Assembly: GCA_016930435.1 (NCBI GenBank)
Contig: JAFGGQ010000172.1
Span: 1-5,886, forward strand
Direction: 5' to 3'
Length of the DNA: 5,886 nucleotides
DNA from: a bacterium
GTDB taxonomy: Bacteria > UBP14 > UBA6098 > JAFGQG01
Shown here: in pieces, positions 1 to 5,884 of the stretch
How positions within the stretch are numbered: position 1 is the stretch's first letter
Layout of the letters: each line of letters opens with the position of its first letter
Position numbers and translations under genes: made by a program
Notes under the pieces: generated by a model
Told to the model about the DNA's origin: nothing
The model's database searches: none
Seen by the model: the letters and a program-made list of their open reading frames with translations, nothing else

Positions 1-2279
1 TGGGCGTGGGTAGCCCGCGCGATCTGTTGCGCGCCATCGCGAGCGGCGCTCCAGATTTCCGAGAGGGTGTGCACGTTCTGCCCAAAGATAGAGCCTACCG
101 GGCAGGTTAGCGTGGACGAAGCGGGATTGATTTCGAGAATATAAGACCCGCATGATGAGTACCCTTCGATGGTTACGTAGTAGGTACCGGCAGAGATAGT
201 GGTGGTAAAACTGGATTGAAGTGTTCCGCCGCAGTCGTCGTCATTGTATCCGATTTCTTGACCGCAGCAAGTGGTACCGATGAAAATATATGTATCGTAT
301 GATGAGCCGCAGAGTGAGAATTTCCAGGAGCCATCGGAGGGGATGGTAACCTGGTAAATGTGGTCTTCTGTGGAGCGCAGCGCGCAATCATCCCCAGCTG
401 AGCAGGTGCTTCCATTCCAGGTCCCCGGCGCAGTTACATAGAAATCCGGAGTGCACCCCCCGGTGGAATAGGTAATTATAAGGTAAGGCCGGTTGGTCTC
501 ATTCCAGCCTTCAACATTGATGTAATAGGTTGGGCTGTTGTCCCGACAGGAGTGGCCGGTCGAGAAATAATCGGTTGTATAGCCACCCGCACCTACAAGC
601 GCATTGGCGCAGTCAGAGTTTACGGTGCCTCCAAGTGTATGAGATTTCCAACCGGTTGTATAATCCGAGCTTTCGCTCTGGTAAAGGTAATATCCGCTGT
701 AATCTTCAGCAGTTATGTCATCATACCAGGCGGAATAACTGGTATTCCCGCACCATGATGTAAAATTCCAGCCGGTGGCCGAGACCGGATTAGCATTCCA
801 ATAAGGGTAGTATGTAGCATAAACGTAAAAATTCAATTCTACAACTGTGATAGTAGCGCCATCTGGAATGGAATTGACATAAAAATCAAACCAGCCATCC
901 TCGGTATCATAGCCCTTAACCAGTGAGGTCTGGGTGTAGGATGTGTTGCTGCAACTTCCGGTATTACAAGTATGTGAAATTGGGTAAGCAGTATAAGTGG
1001 GATCTACAATTACCGGGAAAACGCGATCCGAAGCTGTTATCCAATGATATGGGATAATAGTGTAAACCAATAAAATATTGCCGGTTTTTATTAAATGGTA
1101 GTAACCATCGGTATCCATCCGGTGATTCCAGTCTCCCAGCTTCTGTTCTTCCTTCGGCAAGCCGGGGTCGAAATCCGGATGGCACGGCGGATATTGCTCG
1201 TAGATATATGGCTGGTGGTAACGGGCGATCTCGGCACCCTTATGGTCAAAAATTGAAAATCCGGTAACCCTATCAACATCAGACCCGCAGTTATAAACTT
1301 CAATATACCATCCATCTGGCAGGTAAATATCCTCAACATAAGCAAAACCCGGCGATTGGGGAGGAAGTTCGGGGATCCCGGCAGAGTCTCTGATGATCAT
1401 ATCTATATGGCGGCCAACCGCAGTTTGACTTATTCGAACATCAGTGCCCGGATAGGCTTCAGGATATAGTATATTATCTCCTCCCAATATTCCCTGTACT
1501 TCGTTGATGGAGAATACACTAAATGGAGTATTTCCGGGACCCAGAGAGATAAGTCTGGGATTTTCCCATTCATTAATAGGCCCTTCAGAATAATCGGTCC
1601 TTATCCCTCCGGTGCTGAATTCGGGATAGTAACTTTGAAAGGAATTATCAGGATTAAAGTAGGCATATTCCGGATTATTCCCCGAATCATTGATTTTTAT
1701 ATCCCTCTTGATAGTACGCCAGTGTCCATCAGCCTTGTAATGAAGGGCGCTTCCATGGGCGGCAATTACTGCCTTAAAATCACCGTTATTGCTTAGAAAG
1801 TGCTTGGAGGTTTTATCCCTCCGGGAGATGATCTCGTCTTCCGGTGAAAATCCTTCGAATATCCCTTCATAACCCCAATCAAGGGCGGAAGGATCTTGTT
1901 CTATAAGCTGAACATGGGGATCGGATTTTAGAATAGTTTGCAATTTATTATCAAGTATGTCAACCTTATTAGCTTTGCTTTTATCCGGTATATTAGTTTT
2001 TTCCCGAGATTCCCGAAGGGAATTCAGGGATTTATTATCCTGCGGTTGATGGGGATTTAGGGTCGAGTCGAGTTTTTGGGGGTAACCCGTGGGTAAGGCT
2101 GTGGTTGCGTCCGGATCGGCGGATATTTTGGCGGGACGTTTGGGATTAACCTTGTTTTGAAGGCTTTCTTCACCCTTTGAATTAATGGAAAAAGCTGTAA
2201 TGGTTAACAAAATAAGTATCAGTAGCCGGGCAGGTATGATGAGGAAAAAGTCTTTTTTAAGTGCTTTGAACAGTTTCAT
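1..2279 (-). CDS. Large secreted multidomain surface protein (WapA/Rhs-like N-terminal region, beta-sandwich, PPC-like domain); C-terminus outside window
   Basis: The frame is open without a stop for 759 codons from an ATG at 2279-2277 to the window edge. The ATG follows an AGAGGA ribosome-binding site. Residues 1-32 form a basic, then hydrophobic, signal peptide or signal anchor without a clear cleavage motif. Residues 35-130 are a polar linker rich in Lys, Asn, Ser and Pro. Residues 152-195 (SKHF..., AVIAAHGSALHYKADGHW) match the block found in WapA/Rhs-type and DNRLRE-domain exported proteins, and VFPVIVDPT at 420-428 is the typical motif before a DNRLRE-like domain. Residues 430-604 look like that beta-sandwich, ending in RPYLIITY. 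Residues 609-718 resemble a PPC domain (YDTYIFIG, GYNDDDCGG, AGTYYVTIEG), here with eight cysteines. CPVGSIFGQ at 726-734 probably opens another domain. No YD repeats or enzyme motifs are visible. The likely role is a cell-surface or secreted adhesion or structural protein (inference). It lies 21 bp downstream of the 404-residue gene, in the same operon. Confidence 0.88.
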   Translation of the reverse strand, partial: MKLFKALKKDFFLIIPARLLILILLTITAFSINSKGEESLQNKVNPKRPAKISADPDATTALPTGYPQKLDSTLNPHQPQDNKSLNSLRESREKTNIPDKSKANKVDILDNKLQTILKSDPHVQLIEQDPSALDWGYEGIFEGFSPEDEIISRRDKTSKHFLSNNGDFKAVIAAHGSALHYKADGHWRTIKRDIKINDSGNNPEYAYFNPDNSFQSYYPEFSTGGIRTDYSEGPINEWENPRLISLGPGNTPFSVFSINEVQGILGGDNILYPEAYPGTDVRISQTAVGRHIDMIIRDSAGIPELPPQSPGFAYVEDIYLPDGWYIEVYNCGSDVDRVTGFSIFDHKGAEIARYHQPYIYEQYPPCHPDFDPGLPKEEQKLGDWNHRMDTDGYYHLIKTGNILLVYTIIPYHWITASDRVFPVIVDPTYTAYPISHTCNTGSCSNTSYTQTSLVKGYDTEDGWFDFYVNSIPDGATITVVELNFYVYATYYPYWNANPVSATGWNFTSWCGNTSYSAWYDDITAEDYSGYYLYQSESSDYTTGWKSHTLGGTVNSDCANALVGAGGYTTDYFSTGHSCRDNSPTYYINVEGWNETNRPYLIITYSTGGCTPDFYVTAPGTWNGSTCSAGDDCALRSTEDHIYQVTIPSDGSWKFSLCGSSYDTYIFIGTTCCGQEIGYNDDDCGGTLQSSFTTTISAGTYYVTIEGYSSCGSYILEINPASSTLTCPVGSIFGQNVHTLSEIWSAARDGAQQIARATHA

Positions 2280-2287
2280 TATAAGTA

Positions 2288-2293
2288 TCCTCT
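2288..2293 (-). promoter_or_regulatory. Ribosome-binding site of the large surface-protein gene
   Basis: AGAGGA lies 8 nt upstream of the ATG at 2279-2277, inside the 21-bp gap after the stop of the preceding gene. It fixes the start of a gene that would otherwise be easy to miss because its stop lies outside the window. Confidence 0.8.
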
Positions 2294-2300
2294 ACTTTGG

Positions 2301-3515
2301 TTATTCTGAATATTCAGAATTATTATCGATGTCAATATAAGTAGAGGCAGGCTTATCCCGGCGGTTGGTCTGCTCAGGGGTCATATTCCGGAAATCGTTA
2401 CGTATGCCTATGAGGCGGTAAGAGAAGGGGATGCCTCCGGTGCCGTCCAAAGATGCGACAAGGAATTTGGAGTCTTCAATTTTAGCATAGAGATTTACCG
2501 GACCCTGCGGGGTTACAAAAGGGATGATCGTATTCAGGGCCACCGCATTCCAGAATAACCACAGGTCGCTTCCCCTGGGCTGCTGAGCAAGGTCAATCAC
2601 AAACAGCCCATCGCCATTCAGTTCAGCTTCCCCCACACATTCGGTCTTTTGGCCTACCATATCAGGTACCCAGGTTCTATAGAGTTCACCATTGATAAGA
2701 TATACCGGATCAATAGAAACCGCAGTAATCTCGTTAACATCCCCAATATCGTTGCCACTCATATCGATAGGATCGGAGAAGTTTACTACATTATCACCAC
2801 CATCGTCGTTAATAGCTATACCTCGGGTATTACAATCACCCATATTATCACTTCCCCCAGATGAATTAACGGTGATGAACGCCCCTGCCTGGTCAAGGGT
2901 AACATTCGTTCCTTCAACAAATATAACGCTATCGGTAAGCCAGGGACTGCTTTCCTCCTTAACTTTCTGAAGTCCGCTATTATCACCATCCGCCAGATCG
3001 GGGGGAATGTTGCGGATGGAGTCCCAGTGCGCGATCATCGTATCCCCAGTACCTCCGGTGGAACTACCCGTATCGTCGATTCCATCTGCGAAACCGGGAG
3101 GTAGTGCATAAATGTTGCTCCACTCCACCGCCATCGCGGTATCGGCCATGTTTGCGGTAAGGGAATACATAGCATAAGGGGCTGCTGATAAGGGTTGCCG
3201 GGGAATCAAAGTCTCGCCGTTTACCACCAATTCCATCCAGTAGGGCTGGTCAAAATTCAGGGGGATTGGCCCCAGTATTATATCAAAAAGGCCTTTGGTA
3301 CAATTTACAGTGGTAACGCCACTGTTCCATAAGGGGATACCAGCAGTAATTGAATCGTATAGCACGAAATTTATGTTGGTGAAACCCTCTATAGCGATAC
3401 CATCAGGGTCGGTAAGCTTGCCCTGAAAATTGATGGAACGGGGAATTTGAGCGGAGGCTGTGACTGAACTTATGATTATTACATAAACAAAAAACCTGAT
3501 TATGGAAATTCTCAC
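2301..3515 (-). CDS. Secreted tail-fibre/adhesin-like protein with N-terminal IPR-x-INFQG domain
   Basis: This is a 404-residue exported protein. The start is GTG, supported by a GAGAGGG site 5 nt upstream. Residues 1-22 are a Sec signal peptide with probable cleavage after ASA-22. Mature residues 24-120 carry a conserved exported-protein module: IPRSINFQGKLTD, FVLYDS, LWNSGV, GLFDIILG, then the PRQPLSAAPYAMYSLTANMAD block. This module heads many surface proteins in FCB-group bacteria. Two related segments follow at 132-149 and 164-181 (W-x-x-I-x-x-x-PP-x-x-ADG). Residues 198-221 (FVEGTNVTL..ITVNSSGG) read like a fibre shaft element. The C-terminal part (268-375) contains DPVYLINGELYRTWVPDMVG, then VGEAELNGDGLFVIDL and IPFSYRLIGIR, resembling the C-terminal domain of tail-fibre-like proteins. 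No catalytic residues are apparent. It is the first gene of a likely two-gene operon with the large downstream protein. A surface fibre or adhesin role is inferred; the biochemical function is unknown. Confidence 0.9.
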   Translation of the reverse strand: MRISIIRFFVYVIIISSVTASAQIPRSINFQGKLTDPDGIAIEGFTNINFVLYDSITAGIPLWNSGVTTVNCTKGLFDIILGPIPLNFDQPYWMELVVNGETLIPRQPLSAAPYAMYSLTANMADTAMAVEWSNIYALPPGFADGIDDTGSSTGGTGDTMIAHWDSIRNIPPDLADGDNSGLQKVKEESSPWLTDSVIFVEGTNVTLDQAGAFITVNSSGGSDNMGDCNTRGIAINDDGGDNVVNFSDPIDMSGNDIGDVNEITAVSIDPVYLINGELYRTWVPDMVGQKTECVGEAELNGDGLFVIDLAQQPRGSDLWLFWNAVALNTIIPFVTPQGPVNLYAKIEDSKFLVASLDGTGGIPFSYRLIGIRNDFRNMTPEQTNRRDKPASTYIDIDNNSEYSE

Positions 3516-3520
3516 TGGTT

Positions 3521-3527
3521 CCCTCTC
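3521..3527 (-). promoter_or_regulatory. Ribosome-binding site selecting a GTG start
   Basis: GAGAGGG, 5 nt upstream of GTG at 3515-3513, is a near-ideal Shine-Dalgarno site. It supports the rare start codon, and the encoded protein then begins with a normal signal peptide. Confidence 0.8.
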
Positions 3528-3575
3528 TTTTTTTGAATAATTGAAGCTAATTGGTTAACAAACTAAATCTATTAG

Positions 3576-3590
3576 CATTGATTATCAATG
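3576..3590. repeat. Perfect 15-bp palindrome, operator-like
   Basis: CATTGA-TTA-TCAATG is a perfect 6-3-6 inverted repeat, 61 bp upstream of the GTG start of the surface-protein operon. Its centre (3583) is exactly 30 bp from that of the palindrome at 3606-3620. It could be a dimeric regulator site or a small leader hairpin. No regulator is encoded in the window. Confidence 0.5.
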
Positions 3591-3605
3591 TCAAATAAAA
3601 AGTCT

Positions 3606-3620
3606 CAAAGACCATCTTTG
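3606..3620. repeat. Perfect 15-bp palindrome, second operator-like site
   Basis: CAAAGA-CCA-TCTTTG is a second perfect 6-3-6 inverted repeat, centred at 3613. With the neighbour at 3576-3590 it fits CAWWGA-N3-TCWWTG. Its last two bases overlap the outer arm of the nested inverted repeat at 3619-3666. Confidence 0.5.
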
Positions 3621-3666
3621 CCTGTAGCATAATGGTGCAAATCTAAAAAGATTCTTTATACAGGCA
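3619..3666. repeat. 48-bp nested inverted repeat (possible leader RNA structure)
   Basis: The outer arms TGCCTGTA (3619-3626) and TACAGGCA (3659-3666) are perfectly complementary over 8 bp. Inside are two smaller potential hairpins: GCA...TGC at 3627-3638, and AATCT-AAAA-AGATT at 3640-3653. Together they could form a three-way junction. If the promoter proposed at 3678-3707 is right, this lies at the very 5' end of the minus-strand surface-operon transcript. No known riboswitch consensus was recognised. Confidence 0.4.
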
Positions 3667-3677
3667 CAGCATTTTGA

Positions 3678-3707
3678 AATATAGCAATTCCATAACAAAT
3701 TACTCAA
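3678..3707 (-). promoter_or_regulatory. Possible promoter of the surface-protein operon
   Basis: On the minus strand, TTGAGT (3707-3702) and TATATT (3683-3678) are separated by 18 bp. The -10 region also reads TATATTTC, close to the Bacteroidetes TAnnTTTG element with a TTG 21 bp upstream. This would give a leader of roughly 155 nt before the GTG. The region is AT-rich, so chance matches are likely. Confidence 0.35.
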
Positions 3708-3732
3708 GGGGGAATAATCCAGTAAAATGCAG

Positions 3733-3761
3733 TTGATAATGTTGAAAATAAATTATATATC
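3733..3761 (+). promoter_or_regulatory. Possible plus-strand promoter before the small ORF
   Basis: TTGATA (3733-3738) and TATATC (3756-3761) are separated by 17 bp and lie about 40 bp before the ATG of the 40-codon ORF. The match is fair, but the AT-rich background makes this a weak call. Confidence 0.2.
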
Positions 3762-3770
3762 GACAAACAC

Positions 3771-3786
3771 AAATCTATTTAGATTT
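3771..3786. repeat. Small AT-rich inverted repeat
   Basis: AAATCT-ATTT-AGATTT is a perfect 6-bp inverted repeat with a 4-nt loop. The same AAATCTA start occurs at 3565 and 3639, and the copy at 3639 also forms a hairpin with a following AGATT. The purpose is unknown. Confidence 0.35.
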
Positions 3787-3803
3787 ACGACCTGTACAAA
3801 AAA

Positions 3804-3926
3804 ATGCAAATTTTACTCCGAAGTTTATTTTTTAATACTCTGCTTTTCGGGATTTTACAAATTACAGTGAATTCCAACTGCACTAAACAGGATGGCAAGA
3901 TAAAGGAATTATTTCTGGGATTGTAA
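3804..3926 (+). CDS. Doubtful small ORF encoding a signal-peptide-like 40-residue product
   Basis: This is the only plus-strand reading frame with any protein-like character. It runs from an ATG at 3804 to a TAA at 3924-3926 and encodes 40 residues. The N-terminus has one Arg and then a hydrophobic stretch (SLFFNTLLFGILQITV), like a signal peptide. A Cys follows at residue 26 in the context VNSNC, which is not a proper lipobox. The tail is short and charged (TKQDGKIKELF). There is no Shine-Dalgarno site, only an A-rich run. It converges on the M23 gene, ending 18 bp from that gene's stop. It could be a tiny secreted peptide, the remnant of a decayed lipoprotein gene, or chance. Confidence 0.2.
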   Translation: MQILLRSLFFNTLLFGILQITVNSNCTKQDGKIKELFLGL

Positions 3927-3934
3927 GCGTTTAG

Positions 3935-3949
3935 ATTGATGTGATCAAT
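3935..3949. repeat. Perfect palindrome across the stop codon of the M23 peptidase gene
   Basis: ATTGAT-GTG-ATCAAT is a perfect 6-3-6 inverted repeat containing the TGA stop (3947-3945). It is not followed by a T-tract on the minus strand, so it is not a standard terminator. It may protect the transcript's 3' end or be coincidental. Confidence 0.35.
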
Positions 3950-4847
3950 AAATATAGCGGGGATAGATATAATCTAACGGATCGACGTGTTTATTGCTAA
4001 CCAGCACCTCATAATGGAGGTGTGGTCCGGTAGTATAGCCTGTTTTACCGCATGTTGCGATGACCTGGTGGCGTTTTACTTTTTCACCGGGTTGCACCAG
4101 GATTTTATGAAGATGAGCATAGACGGTGGTGTAATAAACATGGTTAATTTTAACTACACGGCCGAATCCCTTTTTCCAGCCGGAGAATACTACCCGGCCA
4201 TCAGCGGTGGCCTTAACCGGAGTGCCTACCGGGGCTGATATATCAATACCTTCATGCATTTGCTGAAGCCCTGTAAATGGGTTCTGACGAGGACCAAATT
4301 TAGAAGTAAGATAACCATCCATTGGTGATATGGTGGGGGTCAGGTCCAATACCCTTTTCTGGTCCTTGTAGGTTGAACATATCTCATTCATGATCAGGGC
4401 CTCCAAATTGACCAGGTGATAAAGGCTGTCAAGATTGTACCTGACATTCAAAGCAAGGTCCACTGATCTGATCTCACTGTGTTCCCGAACCATTAATTCC
4501 GGCCCACCGATCCCGAATTGGCGTATCTCCTGGTCAATCTCCGGCAAACCGGCTATAGTACGCATCATCTTTTCTGATTCCAGAAGCTCTTGAAATTTTA
4601 CTTTCAGGGAATCGGATTTTTCGGTGATCTCCTTAACCTGAGCTTTTAACAGGCTTACTTCATTTTCCGATGCCCGTAATTCGATCTTGGTGGAAACAAG
4701 GGTTATCAGATTATAGGAGAATAGCATACTGCAGATCAGCAGACAGCAAAAAAAGAGAAGCCCAAGCCAGGCAACCTTTTTCGATATGCAGGCCTGTTTG
4801 ACTTTCCCCCCATTATCAGGAATAATAACCAGATTGAATTTTTTCAT
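3945..4847 (-). CDS. Membrane-anchored M23 family (LytM-type) metallopeptidase
   Basis: This 300-residue protein is predicted to cut or regulate cutting of peptidoglycan peptide cross-links on the outer face of the inner membrane. Residues 1-24 are a short cytoplasmic tail (VIIPDNGGKVKQ) common in this M23 subgroup. One transmembrane helix follows at about 26-50, then a coiled coil at about 53-95. The peptidase domain spans about 175-292. The site looks complete: H198 and D202 in HEGIDIS, H245 in YAHLH, and H276 and H278 in GPHLHYE. By comparison with LytM, H198, D202 and H278 should bind zinc, while H245 and H276 assist catalysis. Because these residues are intact it is probably an active enzyme rather than an EnvC/NlpD-type activator. 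The ATG has only a weak AGG 2 nt upstream, but the conserved cytoplasmic tail supports this start. It has its own likely promoter in the gap after the 320-residue gene. Cell-wall remodelling during growth or division is the inferred role; the exact bond cut is unknown. Confidence 0.95.
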   Translation of the reverse strand: MKKFNLVIIPDNGGKVKQACISKKVAWLGLLFFCCLLICSMLFSYNLITLVSTKIELRASENEVSLLKAQVKEITEKSDSLKVKFQELLESEKMMRTIAGLPEIDQEIRQFGIGGPELMVREHSEIRSVDLALNVRYNLDSLYHLVNLEALIMNEICSTYKDQKRVLDLTPTISPMDGYLTSKFGPRQNPFTGLQQMHEGIDISAPVGTPVKATADGRVVFSGWKKGFGRVVKINHVYYTTVYAHLHKILVQPGEKVKRHQVIATCGKTGYTTGPHLHYEVLVSNKHVDPLDYIYPRYIY

Positions 4848-4874
4848 AACCTGTAAAATTAGATATTTTGTTTA

Positions 4875-4902
4875 AATTTAAATCAAATCAGGGTATTGTC
4901 AA
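4875..4902 (-). promoter_or_regulatory. Probable sigma70-type promoter of the M23 peptidase gene
   Basis: On the minus strand a perfect -35 box, TTGACA (4902-4897), is followed after 16 bp by TAAATT (4880-4875). The start point would be near 4868, giving a leader of about 20 nt. The -10 box overlaps a perfect 12-bp AT palindrome, TTTAAATTTAAA (4871-4882). This suggests the peptidase can be transcribed independently of the upstream gene. Confidence 0.5.
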
Positions 4903-4921
4903 CTGTTTTTTGAGAACCGGA

Positions 4922-5884
4922 CTATTTTTGTATTGGGAACATTTTTACCCTGCAGAAACGCGCCTGCCCGTTATCCGATTCCACCATAATAATAGCTTCC
5001 CAAAAGGTAGGAGTGTAGTAGTAACCACCAGGCATGGCAACCTGTTTGGGAAGTTGAGCGGATTTAGGTATATTGATGCTTATACTGCATTTTTCCCGGG
5101 TACCGGGTTTGATCTTTATCTTGTTTTCGCCCTTAAAAAAGCTCCATATTGAGGGCTTGAACGGTCGGACCCAACCGGGATCCTGAATCCAGTACCCTCC
5201 ATTGGAAGAAGGGATATCCAGGATAGGCCGGCCATCCTTGGGGAACTTGGGGATATAGGTGTAAACATGGTAAACATGATCCTTGTTATCATTATTGTAT
5301 ATAACGAAATCGGAGGAGAACTCACCTTCACCGTAAACACCAAATCTGAGAATGTGAGGAACGATCCCGATGGGACCATAGGGTATCGTACCGACAGGAC
5401 GTACACTGTGGGTCTCTACAAAATATTTCAGACTTACTCCAAGCTTGAGCTCCATGTTCGATTCTTCGCTTGATGAACCGGGAAGTTGAATCACGTTGAT
5501 AGGAAGCTCAAATGATTGATTGTAGAGACTTGGCTCATCGGGTATGTTTAGATAAAAATTTACATATCCTGTATCATTCCCAAACAGCTCGATAGTATCC
5601 TTAGAGAAGTGTATCCAATCCTTTTGCGGAAATATCAGGTAGCCTTTGAAAGGCTTGTATTTACTCAAATTATCGCTGGGGTATTCCACAATATATTTAT
5701 GATGGCCGCCACTGTTTGGGATGCTGATAGCAAGCCCGGTCCCCTCGTAAAAACCGAAGGTATTGCCTGGTTTCAGGTTCTGTATATTGACTATGGAGGG
5801 AAGAACCTCTATCGAACGGCTTTCTAAAAGAGAAAATTGAGAGAATAATAGAATTAGGATTGAAAAGAGTATTTTTTTTATCAT
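4922..5884 (-). CDS. Secreted protein of unknown function, probable Ig-like beta-sandwich domains
   Basis: This 320-residue protein starts at an ATG only 2 bp inside the window, so its promoter and ribosome-binding site cannot be seen and the start is supported by the signal peptide alone. Residues 1-23 (KKILFSILILLFSQF) form a Sec signal peptide. Residues 25-134 look like an immunoglobulin-type domain: EVLPSIVNIQNLKPG, then DWIHFSKDTIELFGNDTGYV and NIPDEPSLYNQSFELPINVI. This follows the pattern of a bacterial surface domain of the DUF916 or chaperone-like type. A second all-beta part covers about 145-318, with IKPGTREKCSISINIP and a C-terminal strand pair. No transmembrane segment, lipobox or catalytic motif is visible, so it is probably periplasmic or exported. 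It lies 74 bp upstream of the M23 gene on the same strand, but that gene has its own promoter, so a functional link is uncertain. I do not recognise the family. Confidence 0.85.
   Translation of the reverse strand: MIKKILFSILILLFSQFSLLESRSIEVLPSIVNIQNLKPGNTFGFYEGTGLAISIPNSGGHHKYIVEYPSDNLSKYKPFKGYLIFPQKDWIHFSKDTIELFGNDTGYVNFYLNIPDEPSLYNQSFELPINVIQLPGSSSEESNMELKLGVSLKYFVETHSVRPVGTIPYGPIGIVPHILRFGVYGEGEFSSDFVIYNNDNKDHVYHVYTYIPKFPKDGRPILDIPSSNGGYWIQDPGWVRPFKPSIWSFFKGENKIKIKPGTREKCSISINIPKSAQLPKQVAMPGGYYYTPTFWEAIIMVESDNGQARFCRVKMFPIQK

Larger units (their letters stand above)
3516..3944. other. AT-rich intergenic region upstream of the surface-protein operon
   Basis: These 429 bases separate the stop of the M23 peptidase gene from the start of the 404-residue gene. 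They hold no long ORF on either strand. The stretch contains a possible minus-strand promoter, several short perfect inverted repeats, a doubtful 40-codon plus-strand ORF, and three copies of AAATCTA (3565, 3639 and 3771). Two of those copies are followed by AGATT, giving small hairpins. I see no GC-rich stem plus T-tract that would make a convincing intrinsic terminator for the peptidase gene. Confidence 0.7.

Noticed and set aside
173-1345. Minus-strand ORFs at 173-415, 964-1185 and 1091-1345
   Set aside because: They sit in other frames inside the continuous 759-codon surface-protein frame, which contains recognisable domains.
2649-2970. Plus-strand ORFs of 71 and 92 codons
   Set aside because: Both are antisense to the 404-residue gene, whose signal peptide, conserved motifs and ribosome-binding site establish the true strand.
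3619-3666. Possible tRNA or truncated tRNA
   Set aside because: The AATGGT segment and closing acceptor-like stem recall a tRNA, but there is no T-arm, no 7-base anticodon loop, and the element is only 48 bases long.
3565-3786. CRISPR-like array from repeated AAATCTA
   Set aside because: The three copies are only 7 bp, irregularly spaced (74 and 132 bp apart), and in an AT-rich region.
3820-3944. Intrinsic terminator after the M23 peptidase gene
   Set aside because: No GC-rich stem followed by a T-tract was found on the minus strand. The palindrome at the stop codon lacks the T-tract.
4868-5152. 94-codon plus-strand ORF
   Set aside because: It lies mostly antisense to the secreted 320-residue gene, with no ribosome-binding site or recognisable protein features.
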